64,000 bases of DNA from Spongiihabitans sp965206355 (GCA_965206355.1 OZ242212.1:1116001-1180000), one strand, 5' to 3'. Shown: positions 1 to 8,891, counted from the first letter of the stretch. The notes: generated by a model from the sequence alone, not told the origin. Program-made: numbers and translations.

Positions 1-831
1 CAGATAATCCGGTGTTAAATCACAAGTAGAACTGCCACCATGCGCGACATTATAGCCACCATCCATCCGCCGCCGTAACCCTAGCCCTCTTCTCCAGATA
101 GCCTGTTGCATTATCCAACTGGACGGTGCCGTTGCCATCACCGAACCAGTAACTTTAAGTTGCGGGAACAACAAGCCCAGATGCCGACAAAAATACGAAG
201 ACCATGTCCCTGCGGCACAAACGACCACAGTTGATCGAATTCGGCCTTGCTCGGTAACGACTCCGGCAACACGTCCTGTCTCAATATCAATGCCACGCAC
301 AGCACATGGGTTGAGGATGATCACACCATGCTGTTGTGCGCTTTTGGCAATCGCTCGGGTTGCCAATGCAGGCTCGGCACGTGCATCACTCGCTGTCAAT
401 AACGCGCCTCGGGATTGCCCCTGAATACTCGGTATCAGAGTTTTCAAATCGCTCAGACTGATAAAACGACTATCAAGCTCAAAGGTTTTGGCGTGTTCCA
501 ACCATGCCAGATTACTCTGATAGCGTTGCTCGGTCTCAGATAGATATAAAGTTCCACCCACATGAAAACCAATATCCTCATCAAGCTCGCCGACCAACTT
601 ATGCCACAACGCCAAGGAATGAATCATTAATGGTAATTCAGCAGGGTGCCGACCTTGTTGACGTATAAACCCCCAGTTTCGGCTAGACTGCTCACCGGCA
701 ATCTCACCTTTTTCACAAAGTATGACACGAACCCCCTGACGCGCGAGATAATAAGCAGTGCTACTACCGACAATACCGCCACCAATCACCACCACATCGG
801 TGGCATCGGGTATTTTGTATGATTCAGACAT
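1..831 (-). CDS. FAD-dependent oxidoreductase (DadA/glycine-oxidase-like), C-terminus beyond the window
   Basis: The reverse strand is open from an ATG at 831 to the left edge without a stop, giving about 277 residues. The N-terminus reads MSESYKIPDATDVVVIGGG and continues as a Rossmann GGGIVGSS dinucleotide-binding motif. A further stretch, SRNWGFIRQQGRHP, is typical of DAO-fold amine or amino-acid oxidases. Such flavoproteins oxidise D-amino acids, glycine, sarcosine or similar amines; the substrate cannot be told from sequence. The gene reads towards the left edge and its C-terminal FAD-contact region is missing only because the window ends. Confidence in the DAO superfamily is high, in any specific enzyme name low. 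Confidence 0.85.
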   Translation of the reverse strand, partial: MSESYKIPDATDVVVIGGGIVGSSTAYYLARQGVRVILCEKGEIAGEQSSRNWGFIRQQGRHPAELPLMIHSLALWHKLVGELDEDIGFHVGGTLYLSETEQRYQSNLAWLEHAKTFELDSRFISLSDLKTLIPSIQGQSRGALLTASDARAEPALATRAIAKSAQQHGVIILNPCAVRGIDIETGRVAGVVTEQGRIRSTVVVCAAGTWSSYFCRHLGLLFPQLKVTGSVMATAPSSWIMQQAIWRRGLGLRRRMDGGYNVAHGGSSTCDLTPDYL

Positions 832-925
832 GGATTATTGAAGTCGACAACAAGAGTACGCAAATGTACCGCATAAATGCCGCCTATTACTAAAAAAACA
901 GCATCCCGTTGTCGTGATATATTAT

Positions 926-1082
926 GAGACTTTTGCACGGAAGATGATTTCGCTTTCAGGCCAGGCGAAAACGCACGGAATGAGGGAGTTTATGCTTATA
1001 AATGACCGATTGAGACCATTTTTACCAACAGTAGGCGCTTTTAGGCGACGTAACATGCAGGTGAAATGGCTGCAAAGGTCTC
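926..1082 (+). mobile_element. Short non-coding mobile repeat, copy 1 (157-bp form)
   Basis: This is the first copy of a family found throughout the window. A complete copy starts GAGACCTTTGCACGGAAG and ends with the inverse, CTTTCGTGCAAAGGTCTC. It contains no gene, and complete insertions are flanked by 5-bp direct repeats. 'Plus' here means the strand that reads GAGACC..GGAAGATGATTTCGC. This copy lacks 5 bp (TTCGT) next to its right end, as do the copies at 4787 and 8892. Its flanks are attat and attac, an imperfect duplication. It lies between the FAD oxidoreductase and the cupin gene. Confidence 0.93.
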
Positions 1083-1123
1083 ATTACGCATGATAACATG
1101 CAAACAAAACCTTAAAGAATACG

Positions 1124-1705
1124 ATGACCACTAAACCCCTTGCGCGCTTTATAACAGAATGTAAAATCAGGATAGAGCATGCCGACTGTGCCGCTGATTG
1201 TGTGGAAGCAATAACCCCGCTGATGTCGGAGCTACTGACTGGCGATTGCGCTTTTCTAAAACCGCAACATCTTACCAGCAACAAAGAACACTATGCCCGT
1301 AATGCGATTTATATTGCCGATGACGATAGTTTAAGTCTCTATGCGCTGGTGTGGTTACCTGCTCAATGGACACCTATTCACGACCACGGTACTTGGGGTG
1401 TGGTTGGCATTGTGCAAGGCAGGCTGGAAGAAAAAAACTTTGTCCGCACAGATGCAAATGCGCATACCAGCAACCGTATTCAGCAAGGCATCCAACTCGC
1501 CCGAGGCGGCTCAATACGGCTTGCCCCGGGATCGACAACCAGTTTTGTACCGAACCCGGATCATATACATATCACCGGCAATGCTGATCCAAAAACACCA
1601 GTGATATCGCTACATCTTTATGGGCGCGCAATGAGCGGTTTCCATATTTACGATAAAGATCAGGGTACACGCGAATGGGTCAATGTCGCGCATAACGAAA
1701 GTTAA
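1124..1705 (+). CDS. Cysteine-dioxygenase-type cupin (thiol dioxygenase family)
   Basis: This 193-residue soluble protein has the single-domain cupin layout of type I cysteine dioxygenase and 3-mercaptopropionate dioxygenase. The metal-binding HDHGTWG motif lies at residues 86-92 (His86, His88), and the third candidate ligand is His147 or His149 in PNPDHIHI. Family members use non-haem Fe(II) and O2 to oxidise a thiol to a sulfinate. I cannot tell cysteine from mercaptopropionate or another thiol. The ATG at 1124 is preserved by the family N-terminus. The gene stands alone between two mobile repeats, with no operon partner. Confidence 0.85.
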   Translation: MTTKPLARFITECKIRIEHADCAADCVEAITPLMSELLTGDCAFLKPQHLTSNKEHYARNAIYIADDDSLSLYALVWLPAQWTPIHDHGTWGVVGIVQGRLEEKNFVRTDANAHTSNRIQQGIQLARGGSIRLAPGSTTSFVPNPDHIHITGNADPKTPVISLHLYGRAMSGFHIYDKDQGTREWVNVAHNES

Positions 1706-1804
1706 ACGGCATGCCGCAAAAGACGCAAGAGGATAGCAGTAACGACCAGCCAAATCTCCCGCTAACCTAAGGAACGGCACATTATCCGTTCTGAAAAATT
1801 TTAA

Positions 1805-1966
1805 GAGACCTTTGCACGAAAGCCATTTCACCTGCATGCTACGTCGCCTAAAAGCGCCTACTGTTGGTAAAAATGGTCTCAATCGGTCATTTATAAGCAA
1901 AAACTCCCTCATTCCGTGCGTTTTTGCCTTGCCTAAAAGCGAACTCATCTTCCGTGCAAAGGCCTC
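1805..1966 (-). mobile_element. Short mobile repeat, copy 2 (162-bp form)
   Basis: Complete copy with both inverted ends. The direct repeat tttaa occurs at 1800-1804 and 1967-1971. The interior carries the GAGACCATTTTT variant. It lies between the convergent cupin and outer-membrane genes. Confidence 0.95.
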
Positions 1967-2032
1967 TTTAACACAGACGACGGCTATGGATGCAGGAGGT
2001 ACGGTCGCAGGAATGGAGCGATTGCAGACGGC

Positions 2033-3244
2033 CTAGAAGCGCTTTTTGGCATCAAATGTGATTTGGGTCGAATCTTTGGATAATCCATCCCGATCGCCTG
2101 CGTTTTGACCCACTAATTCAAGACCCAGTTTTGTGTCCGGCCACGGACTCCAGCTATAACCCATATTGATGGTGTCAAGCGTATCAATGCCTGAATTATT
2201 AAACGAATTTTCTGTCGTGTAGTGCCCGAGAGAAACATGGAATTTTGAATCGCTGTTCAGGATATAATACAAACTCGGACGAACAGCAAACGTATTTCCA
2301 GGCTCTCCTGGCGGGTCGCCTGTCTCTGACTGCTCAAGATAATTGGGGGTAACCACAAGATCATTGCCATCTCTTTGCAGTATGTAACTATCAATTCCCT
2401 TGCCGTAAGTAACCGCAAGCGTCGCAAACAAATCGTCCATCTGCCAACCTCCTTCCAGATTCAACCCCCAACTTGTGAAATCCTTGCTGTCGAAATCTTG
2501 CCCCTTCGCAGTGCCATCCAATTCTCTGCCCATAGCGGTAATTCTGTATTGACCCGCCCCCTCCACAGCACCAGCTTGCCAGGATAAAATCAAACTGGGT
2601 GAAGTGGCATTTTGATTGTCGCTTGTAGCATCCTCGCCTGCAGACAACGATGCTAGATGAGAATCCTCCAGCGATATGGAAAAACCATTGGCAGAGAGCC
2701 ATTTTATCTGGCTTGCCATGTTACGCTTTTGGGTATGGCTGTCAGCGGGCGCAAACTGCTTATTAAAACTTAAAATATCCTGAAAATTTGCCCAATCATT
2801 GCCCACCGTTAGCGCCCCCGCTTTGGTTTTCCATGATGCGCTTATTCTGCTGACCTTAAAACCACGCGACTGGTAAGACGAAGCTATCGTATCCAGATTC
2901 TCGGCAGAACCAGCCAGGGTAGGAAGTGCAGAAAAGGAATGTAACGCGTTTTCGGCTTGATTAGCAGGCTCCGCGATCAGAGTAGTTTCAATGTGCACGG
3001 AATGACCATTGCCCGACATCTGCAAACCAGACGATAAATTACGGCTGGTGGTGGCATCAAATCCATGATCCGCTCCACGACTAACCTCACGGTCAACAGC
3101 GTCATTCGCATCGGCATTCGTTGGTAAGCCGATGAGCGTTGCCATCAGCACCGCTATTGCCATGACGTTGAGCACAAAGAAAGCTGTTGGCGTTACTCCA
3201 GTGCTTTTTTTTCTTGCGCTATTTAAGAATGGCGTGAATTTCAT
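2033..3244 (-). CDS. Predicted outer-membrane beta-barrel protein
   Basis: This 403-residue protein is not assigned to a named family. It starts with a basic segment and a hydrophobic stretch (about residues 20-45, ending near PTNADAND) that fits a long signal peptide. The C-terminal half alternates polar and aromatic residues in strand-length blocks (for example RPSLYYILN, FHVSLGHY, INMGYSWSPW, KLGLELVGQN). The last residue is phenylalanine (DAKKRF), the usual signature of a barrel recognised by the BAM machinery. It could be a porin-like or alginate/OprB-like channel. There is no operon partner. Its 3' end lies about 65 bp from mobile repeat copy 2. Confidence 0.7.
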   Translation of the reverse strand: MKFTPFLNSARKKSTGVTPTAFFVLNVMAIAVLMATLIGLPTNADANDAVDREVSRGADHGFDATTSRNLSSGLQMSGNGHSVHIETTLIAEPANQAENALHSFSALPTLAGSAENLDTIASSYQSRGFKVSRISASWKTKAGALTVGNDWANFQDILSFNKQFAPADSHTQKRNMASQIKWLSANGFSISLEDSHLASLSAGEDATSDNQNATSPSLILSWQAGAVEGAGQYRITAMGRELDGTAKGQDFDSKDFTSWGLNLEGGWQMDDLFATLAVTYGKGIDSYILQRDGNDLVVTPNYLEQSETGDPPGEPGNTFAVRPSLYYILNSDSKFHVSLGHYTTENSFNNSGIDTLDTINMGYSWSPWPDTKLGLELVGQNAGDRDGLSKDSTQITFDAKKRF

Positions 3245-3352
3245 CTGTCATACTCGAACCATAACCGCAAACCAGAAAACCAGAACGGTCGCTTATGCGA
3301 TTGTATGAGTTTGTTTGCAATTTTTCCACTTAAATTTGAGATTTGTTAAATC

Positions 3353-3513
3353 GAGACCTTGTGCACGGAAGATGATTTCGCTTTCAGGTAAGGCAAAAAC
3401 GCACGGAATGAGGGAGTTTATGCTTATAAATGACCGATTGAGTGATTTTAGCAACAGTAGGCGCTTGTAGGCGACGCAGCATGCAGGTGAAATAGCTTTC
3501 GTGCAAAGGTCTC
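3353..3513 (+). mobile_element. Short mobile repeat, copy 3 (161 bp)
   Basis: Nearly complete copy with several private substitutions (GAGTGATTTTAGC, CGCTTGTAGG). The flanks aaatc and aaaac match at only 4 of 5 bases, which suggests an older insertion. It fills most of the gap between the outer-membrane gene and the nucleotidyltransferase gene; nothing else is visible there. Confidence 0.93.
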
Positions 3514-3553
3514 AAAACAGTACCGCTCCCTTTCACCCACATTCGGAAACATC

Positions 3554-4681
3554 CTATCTTCTTAATTTCCTTGACTTTATTGCTTTATCTCGCGCATCAC
3601 CGACCCAGTCCAGTCCCGAGCCCTTGCTTTCAACCGAACGCCCCTCTCTATCAACACAATATCGACCAAACACCACCGCTTCCGAGAGCACACCGTGTTT
3701 ACGCATCAAGGTATGCTCGAATAACAGACTTCTATGCACTCTAGCACCACCTTCCAGATAACAACCATGAGAAATCCATGTTGGACCTTGAATTTCACAT
3801 CCGGCCTCAATTCTTGAATTTGAACCGATATAGACCGGGCCTTCAATAAACACATCATCCCAGTCAACATCCACGTTCAGACCGCTCCATATCCGTGGCA
3901 TAACTTCAGTCCCCGGCATATTGATACCGCGAACGACACCACGCATTAATTGTTGGTTAACCTGCCAATAATCGCTCAACCTCCCAATATCAACCCATCT
4001 GAAAGGCAACTCAATGGCAGCAAAGGACAACCCCTTGACCAGCAAATCCGGCAACAAATCAGCACCGATATCATAGACGACTTCACTCGGGATCAAATCA
4101 ATAATTTCCGGTTCAAAAATATAAATACCGGTATTGACCAGTGTCGATTTAGCCTCTTGCACAGTGGGCTTTTCCTGAAACGAAATAATTGCCCCGCTTT
4201 CATCCGCAACCACCACCCCATAATCGGCGACCCTTGCTTTTGCTACCCGCTTAACGACGATGCTGGCTTTTGCACCAGACTGCCAGTGTTTCCGCATCAC
4301 ATCGGTTAAATTTAGATCAATAATGGCATCGCCACAGACCACGATAAAGGTATCGTCAAAAAACCCGCCAAATTCCTGAATACGTTTTATCCCTCCAGCC
4401 GACCCCAAAGGCTCACCAAACAATTCCCCGTTTTCGATATGTCCCTCAAAAGAATAGCCGATATTAACCCCCCAACGCCGCCCGTCTCCAAAATAAGTCT
4501 CAATCGGTTCAGGTAAATGGCTGACATTGACCATAACATCATAAAAACCGTGATTCGCCAACTGTTCAATCAGATATTCCATCACTGGTTTACCGAGAAT
4601 CGGAATCATTGGCTTGGGCATCTCATAAGTAAGTGGTTGCACGCGCGTCCCTTTCCCCGCTGCCAAAATCATTGCCTTCAT
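3554..4681 (-). CDS. NDP-sugar pyrophosphorylase with left-handed beta-helix domain
   Basis: This 375-residue nucleotidyltransferase opens with MKAMILAAGKGTRVQPLT and KPMIPILGKP, the nucleotide-binding signature of the RmlA/ManC/GlmU fold. VVCGDAIIDLNL supplies the metal-binding aspartate. The C-terminal third reads as hexapeptide-like turns (GPVYIGSNSRIEAGCEIQGP), consistent with a left-handed beta-helix domain. These enzymes make NDP-glucose or GDP-mannose from sugar-1-phosphate for surface glycans. The specific nucleotide and sugar cannot be deduced. It is a single gene without neighbouring polysaccharide genes. It differs from the glgC at 12.6 kb, which has the ADP-glucose pyrophosphorylase sequence. 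Confidence 0.85.
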   Translation of the reverse strand: MKAMILAAGKGTRVQPLTYEMPKPMIPILGKPVMEYLIEQLANHGFYDVMVNVSHLPEPIETYFGDGRRWGVNIGYSFEGHIENGELFGEPLGSAGGIKRIQEFGGFFDDTFIVVCGDAIIDLNLTDVMRKHWQSGAKASIVVKRVAKARVADYGVVVADESGAIISFQEKPTVQEAKSTLVNTGIYIFEPEIIDLIPSEVVYDIGADLLPDLLVKGLSFAAIELPFRWVDIGRLSDYWQVNQQLMRGVVRGINMPGTEVMPRIWSGLNVDVDWDDVFIEGPVYIGSNSRIEAGCEIQGPTWISHGCYLEGGARVHRSLLFEHTLMRKHGVLSEAVVFGRYCVDREGRSVESKGSGLDWVGDARDKAIKSRKLRR

Positions 4682-4786
4682 TATTTTATATTCCGTACTG
4701 AAAAATTTTAATTCCCGCGATGGTAAAGGATTCTGTTTAAGGATTCCATTATCGCGCTCCGATAATAGCGTGCAATATGTTTCTAA

Positions 4787-4943
4787 GAGACCTTTGCACG
4801 GAAGATGATTTCGCTTTCAGGCCAGGCAAAAACGCACGGAATGAGGGAGTTTATGCTTATAAATGACCGATTGAGACCAATTTTACCAACAGTAGGCGCT
4901 TTTAGGCGACGTAGCATGCAGGTGAAATGGCTGCAAAGGTCTC
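4787..4943 (+). mobile_element. Short mobile repeat, copy 4 (157-bp form)
   Basis: Both ends are present and the 5-bp deletion near the right end is shared with copies 1 and 8. The interior is the GAGACCAATTTT variant. The flanks tctaa and aaaga are not duplicated. Confidence 0.93.
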
Positions 4944-5061
4944 AAAGAGCATATCCAAATGTTGGATATAAACTTGGATGTCCCATATTAGCACCGTCTC
5001 CCGTATTAGCACCGTAATTAGCAAAAAAACAGCCCCTGAACGCAAAGAAATGCGTTAAACT

Positions 5062-5481
5062 ATGGCATCTACCAAACTTAAATACATAATGTCCCCTGAA
5101 ATTCTTACCATTATCGGCATGACTGCCACTATTCTCATCGCCACTTGGACGATGAACCGTAGCTTGCGCTCGGAGTTACAGGCAGAGATAAAAGGTATTC
5201 GTAGCGAGTTAAAGGAGGAAATCCAGGGTTTACGAAGTGAACTGAAGGAAGGAATCCAAGATTTGCGAAGTGAACTGAAGGAAGAAATCCAAGATTTGCG
5301 AAGTGAGATGAAAGTAGCAATCCAAGATTTGCGAAGTGAGATGAAAGAAGAAATCCACGGTCTGCGCGATGCTCAGAACAGCCTCAACGAACGTATGAAC
5401 GGTCTCAACGAGCGCATGGCTGGTGTGGAGGGATTGGTTACCGGACTTAAAGAATCTATCGTTATCCGCGCCGTTGCTTAA
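5062..5481 (+). CDS. Small membrane-anchored coiled-coil protein with 11-residue repeats
   Basis: This 139-residue protein has an N-terminal hydrophobic segment (about residues 11-30, SPEILTIIGMTATILIATW) followed by six tandem 11-residue units of the form LRSELKEEIQG (residues 35-100). It then has a heptad-like region (LNERMNGLNERM). The units predict a continuous charged coiled coil. At DNA level they form 33-bp tandem repeats. The start is uncertain: ATG 5062 and ATG 5089 are both possible and neither has a good Shine-Dalgarno sequence. I do not recognise a named family. The layout resembles small DUF1640-like or apolipoprotein-like coiled-coil proteins. It stands alone between mobile repeats. 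Confidence 0.7.
   Translation: MASTKLKYIMSPEILTIIGMTATILIATWTMNRSLRSELQAEIKGIRSELKEEIQGLRSELKEGIQDLRSELKEEIQDLRSEMKVAIQDLRSEMKEEIHGLRDAQNSLNERMNGLNERMAGVEGLVTGLKESIVIRAVA
5164..5361 (+). repeat. Six 33-bp in-frame tandem repeats
   Basis: Each unit encodes L/IRSEL(or M)xxxIxG/D, and adjacent units are nearly identical in DNA, so the array is likely to gain or lose units by slippage without breaking the frame. Confidence 0.85.
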
Positions 5482-5570
5482 ACAAGCTGTTGCTTAAGCC
5501 AAAAGAGTCGCGTCCAAACAACCGACATCTGCGTTCACACCACCATTAACCCGAAAGCACCTGTTTCATA

Positions 5571-5709
5571 GAGACCTTTGCACGAAAGCCATTTCACCTG
5601 CATGCTGCGTTAAAATCGTACTCAATCGGTCATTTATAAGCATAAACTCCCTCATTCCGTGCGTTTTTGCCTTGCCTGAAAGCGAAATCATCTTCCGTGC
5701 AAAGGTCTC
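5571..5709 (-). mobile_element. Short mobile repeat, copy 5 (139-bp form)
   Basis: Short form: 23 bp (CCAACAGTAGGCG to TTTTAGGCG in the long form) are absent between TTTTA and ACGCAGC. The direct repeat tcata occurs at 5566-5570 and 5710-5714. It sits upstream of the porin promoter region. Confidence 0.95.
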
Positions 5710-5789
5710 TCATAACCAGAGGCAAGTGCGGTTTTTTGGAAAAACATTAATTTTTTTTAATAATTATGCGAAAAAAGGGGTAAAAGCGG

Positions 5790-5817
5790 TTGCAATAATA
5801 AAAAATGTAGGTATAGT
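5790..5817 (+). promoter_or_regulatory. Candidate sigma-70 promoter of the porin gene
   Basis: TTGCAA at 5790-5795 and TATAGT at 5812-5817 are separated by 16 bp, about 190 bp upstream of the porin ATG. This would give a long 5' leader. It is a visual match to consensus only. Confidence 0.45.
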
Positions 5818-5950
5818 CCGTGCGCAAGTGGTGTGAATGCAGGTTATTCACATTACTGAATTGTCATGCTAGATGGTGGTTTGATGCCGTTTGGGTTGCA
5901 GTTCTTAATTTAGTTTTTTTAACTCGATCTTTTTTTTAACTTGATCTATG

Positions 5951-5975
5951 GAACATCTTCCGTAATGGAATGTTC
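5951..5975 (+). promoter_or_regulatory. Leader hairpin upstream of the porin start
   Basis: GAACAT at 5951-5956 pairs with ATGTTC at 5970-5975, and the inner TCC pairs with GGA around a 5-nt loop, with a 2-nt bulge. It lies 30 nt upstream of the start codon, where porin mRNAs are often controlled. A regulatory role is inference. Confidence 0.4.
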
Positions 5976-6005
5976 TTTAATCACAATCTATTACAGAGAA
6001 ATAAA

Positions 6006-7073
6006 ATGAAAAAATCATTCATAAAATCGCTCACAAAATCGCTCATGGCAGTCGGCATGGTCGGTTTACTTGGGCTTACCTCGGTGGCAATCGCTGCTGA
6101 AGTTGATTGGTACGGTAGTATCCGAGCAGGTATTACGAAGGAGGACGCTGATGATTCTAACAATCTTGGCGCAACGGGTCATGACGGTACGGCTGATCTT
6201 TTCACCCGTATCGGTGTCAGAGGTGCTACCGACCTGGGCAGTGGTCAAACTGCTGGCGGAAACGTTGAAATTAACGTCACAAACGAACTGAGTGTACGCC
6301 TCAGCAATCTCTGGCTTGCTGGCGAATGGGGCAAACTGACTTTAGGTCAGCAAGATAACCCATACCGCGCTTCTGCCAACTGGGATCAAGCCTGGATTGT
6401 AGGTGGACAAGTCAGACATAATGATGGCGGTAGTCGTATTGAAGGTCTGAAATACTCCAGTAACGTTGCCGGCCCTTTCAGTTTTGATGTTATGGTTACT
6501 GGCGATCAGAGTAACGACGAAAGCATAGATCGTCTAATCGCAAACGCTCATTATGACTTTGGTTTAGCGACTGTTAATGTGGGTTATAACGCGAATAATT
6601 TGCCCCCGGTTGTGGCAGTTACTGAAGTACTGGGTACTGCAACTCACACTCTACTTGGTGGTGGTTCAGGTACACGGACAGTGACTATAACTGAGGCGGT
6701 GAAAGCTGTGCCGAGCTACAACAGCGTAGTCATCAGCGTCAATGGTTCGAATGCTGGATTAGATTGGTATCTTGCTCACGAGACAAGCAGTGGCAATGCT
6801 GGTGATGACGCTACTGCCAACCCCGCTGCTGCGGATACCAGTATAACTGGTTTATTCTTGTCCTACGGTTTCAGTGCTGCGGACAAGGTGTATCTTGAGT
6901 ACGAAGCAGCTGATACTAACGATGTTGATGATGATATAAAATCTACTCTGCTTGGTTATTCCCGTAACTTCGGCGAAGGTATTACATTCCTCGCCGAGCA
7001 TGTGACCGTTGATCCAGCGGGTTCTAGTGAGACAGATAAAACCCTGGTTCTGGCTCTCAAATACGATTTCTAA
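6006..7073 (+). CDS. Gram-negative general porin
   Basis: I chose ATG 6006 because it opens a classic signal peptide (MKKSFIKSLTKSLMAVG, hydrophobic core, cleavage after AIAA before EVDWYG). An upstream in-frame start at 5970 would add 12 residues that do not fit a signal sequence. The mature protein of about 330 residues begins with the DWYGSIRAGI strand, contains LTLGQQDNPYRAS, the usual porin loop-3 region, and ends ALVLALKYDF with the C-terminal phenylalanine needed for outer-membrane insertion. It forms a trimeric diffusion channel in the porin_4-like family. Insert VVAVTEVLGTATHT near residue 200 looks like an enlarged surface loop. It is monocistronic, with its own terminator. Confidence 0.92.
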   Translation: MKKSFIKSLTKSLMAVGMVGLLGLTSVAIAAEVDWYGSIRAGITKEDADDSNNLGATGHDGTADLFTRIGVRGATDLGSGQTAGGNVEINVTNELSVRLSNLWLAGEWGKLTLGQQDNPYRASANWDQAWIVGGQVRHNDGGSRIEGLKYSSNVAGPFSFDVMVTGDQSNDESIDRLIANAHYDFGLATVNVGYNANNLPPVVAVTEVLGTATHTLLGGGSGTRTVTITEAVKAVPSYNSVVISVNGSNAGLDWYLAHETSSGNAGDDATANPAAADTSITGLFLSYGFSAADKVYLEYEAADTNDVDDDIKSTLLGYSRNFGEGITFLAEHVTVDPAGSSETDKTLVLALKYDF

Positions 7074-7099
7074 TGTTTTTTTGATTCGTTACAAAGTGA

Positions 7100-7127
7100 G
7101 GGCGTTCTTCGGAACGCCCTTTTTTTT
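7100..7127 (+). terminator. Rho-independent terminator of the porin gene
   Basis: GGGCGTTC, loop TTCG, GAACGCCC, followed directly by eight T residues, 26 bp after the porin stop codon. The tetraloop closes a perfect 8-bp stem. Confidence 0.93.
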
Positions 7128-7184
7128 GCTCCTCTCTCCAGCCCTTCCCACAAGGTTGACAGACCATAGTGTTTTTAAGGTTAG

Positions 7185-7196
7185 GAGACCTTTGCA
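7185..7196 (+). repeat. Possible end fragment of the short mobile repeat
   Basis: An exact 12-base match to the terminal sequence GAGACCTTTGCA with no adjoining element interior. It may be a relic or a cognate end without its partner. Confidence 0.4.
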
Positions 7197-7259
7197 GGAT
7201 GGAGACCCATCCAATTTAGCTTACTCAACCCAATCGGCCAATCGGTGTCATCGCGGTTG

Positions 7260-7973
7260 CTAAAGCGTAAGCAACTGCCATTCCTTGTTGATGAAACCAA
7301 ATGTCGGTCTGAAGCGGGTTTTATAGCTCATTTTTTTGCAATCTTCGATCCAGTAGCCGAGGTATAACCAGTCTAATTGCATGTTACGAACATACTCAAT
7401 CTGTTTCATAATGGCGAATGTTCCCAGACTGCGTTTTGATAAATCGGGATCGAAAAAAGTATAAACCGCCGACATACCATCATCCGGCAAGTCACAGACA
7501 GACAGCCCAATTAGCTTTCCCGCCAGCCGATATTCCAGAAATACCGTTTCAACGACCGATTTGATCATAAACTCCTTGTAGCGATCTGGGTCGTCGTGAT
7601 CCATAATATCACCAGTGTGTCGCCACGACTGATAACGACAATATAAGTCAAAATGTTCTTGTTGAAAATGGGCGGGTATCATGCTGCTGTGGACATCCTG
7701 ATTTTTTTTGTAGCACCGACTTTGCGCGCGATTAGCCACATACTCACTGACTGGAATCCTCACCGATACACAGGCAGTGCAGTTTCGACAATGGGGTCTG
7801 TAAATGATTGCTCCGCTACGGCGAAACCCCGACTTTAACAACAGGCTAAATAGCGCGTTATCAACTTTGTGATGTGTGTCCAGCAGAACTGTGGTCGCTG
7901 TCTGAGGTTTAATGTATGGACAGGCGTGCGGGGCAGAAACATAAAGTTTCGGCGGGTTTGATTGAATGCTCAT
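7260..7973 (-). CDS. bpt: Aspartate/glutamate leucyltransferase (N-degron)
   Basis: This 237-residue protein, the usual length, transfers leucine from Leu-tRNA to proteins with N-terminal Asp or Glu, marking them for ClpS/ClpAP. Visible family features are HKVDNALFSLLLKSGFRRSG, the cysteine cluster CRNCTAC, the VFLEYRLAGKLIGLSVCD block, YTFFDPD and LYLGYWI. The ATE fold is complete at both ends. Genomes usually carry it just after aat, as here, but a mobile repeat (7999-8160) now separates the two genes. Both read on the minus strand, so the repeat lies within the former aat-bpt transcription unit. Confidence 0.95.
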   Translation of the reverse strand: MSIQSNPPKLYVSAPHACPYIKPQTATTVLLDTHHKVDNALFSLLLKSGFRRSGAIIYRPHCRNCTACVSVRIPVSEYVANRAQSRCYKKNQDVHSSMIPAHFQQEHFDLYCRYQSWRHTGDIMDHDDPDRYKEFMIKSVVETVFLEYRLAGKLIGLSVCDLPDDGMSAVYTFFDPDLSKRSLGTFAIMKQIEYVRNMQLDWLYLGYWIEDCKKMSYKTRFRPTFGFINKEWQLLTL

Positions 7974-7998
7974 CGCTGTTTATCCCATCGCATTTACT

Positions 7999-8160
7999 GA
8001 GACCTTTGCACGAAAGCCATTTCACCTGCATGCTGCGTCGCCTAAAAGCGCCTACTGTTGGTAAAATCGTACTCAATCGGTCATTTATAAGCATAAACTC
8101 CCTCATTCCGTGCGTTTTTGCCTTGCCTAAAAGCGAAATCATCTTCCGTGCAAAGGTCTC
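7999..8160 (-). mobile_element. Short mobile repeat, copy 6 (162-bp form), between aat and bpt
   Basis: Complete copy of the GAGTACG variant. The direct repeat ttact occurs at 7994-7998 and 8161-8165. The right-hand duplication contains the aat stop codon (TAA, reverse of 8161-8163). Confidence 0.96.
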
Positions 8161-8883
8161 TTACTGTTTTTCCCCTGATTGCCGATAACACGATGCTAAC
8201 GGCATGTTTTTCCAGTTTCCGGGTTTGCCGGGTTGCATCAACGCATATTCCAACCGCTCAAGGAATTCTGTGCGTGCCATTTCTACGGCACCCAGACGCA
8301 ATAAATGCGGGGATGTTATTTGGCAATCAATAAGCTGAAAATTCCATAGGGTTAAATGGGAAATTAAAAAATTCAATGCCGCTTTCGAGGCATCGCTAAC
8401 TTGACTAAACATACTCTCACCAAAAAATATGCCGCCCAAAGCAATGCCGTATAAACCGCCAACCAATTCGTCACTTATGCGGGTTTCTACGGAATGCGCA
8501 TAGCCAGATTGATGCAGACGTATATAAGCATCACGCATATCTTTGCTAAGCCATGTGTCAGAATCCGAATTCTTGGTACGCGGTGCGGCGCAGTGATTGA
8601 TGACCGCTGCAAAGGCATCATCAAAAGAAAAAACAAAGTGCTGTTTTTTAATTGTTTTTTTCAGGCTTCGCTGTGCTTTATACTGGTCGGGCAATAATAC
8701 GCATCTGGGGTCGGGAGACCACCACAGGATGGGCTCGCCAGCATTATACCAGGGGAAGATTCCTTTTCGATAAGCCGCCAGCAGACGTTTCACACTTAAA
8801 TCACCGCCAATAGCCAACAACCCCTGTTCTGAAGCGTATCTAACATCGGGAAAATCTTCTGTGCTATTCATCATCAAATTCAT
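8161..8883 (-). CDS. aat: Leucyl/phenylalanyl-tRNA-protein transferase
   Basis: This 240-residue enzyme transfers Leu or Phe to N-terminal Lys or Arg, the other arm of the bacterial N-degron pathway. Visible signatures are GLLAIGGDLS, AYRKGIFPWYN, the WWSPDPR block, HSVETRI and GGLYGIALGGIFFGESMFS, with the C-terminal ASKAALNFL and DCQ regions. The start at 8883 (MNLMMNS) could instead be an internal ATG a few codons later. No clear Shine-Dalgarno sequence is seen, because a mobile repeat lies 8 bp upstream. The stop codon falls inside the target duplication of the downstream repeat, so aat is bracketed by two copies in the same orientation. Confidence 0.96.
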   Translation of the reverse strand: MNLMMNSTEDFPDVRYASEQGLLAIGGDLSVKRLLAAYRKGIFPWYNAGEPILWWSPDPRCVLLPDQYKAQRSLKKTIKKQHFVFSFDDAFAAVINHCAAPRTKNSDSDTWLSKDMRDAYIRLHQSGYAHSVETRISDELVGGLYGIALGGIFFGESMFSQVSDASKAALNFLISHLTLWNFQLIDCQITSPHLLRLGAVEMARTEFLERLEYALMQPGKPGNWKNMPLASCYRQSGEKQ

Positions 8884-8891
8884 TACTCAAT

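Noticed and set aside
4805..5017. Short frames such as MISLSGQAKTHGMREFMLI, repeated in many places
   Set aside because: These are translations of the short mobile repeat itself. The frame is broken by the 23-bp and 5-bp deletions and has no sign of selection for protein.
5164..5361. CRISPR array
   Set aside because: The repeats are contiguous and coding, with no spacers. The same holds for the arrays at 37463 and 26240. No CRISPR or cas genes are seen in the window.
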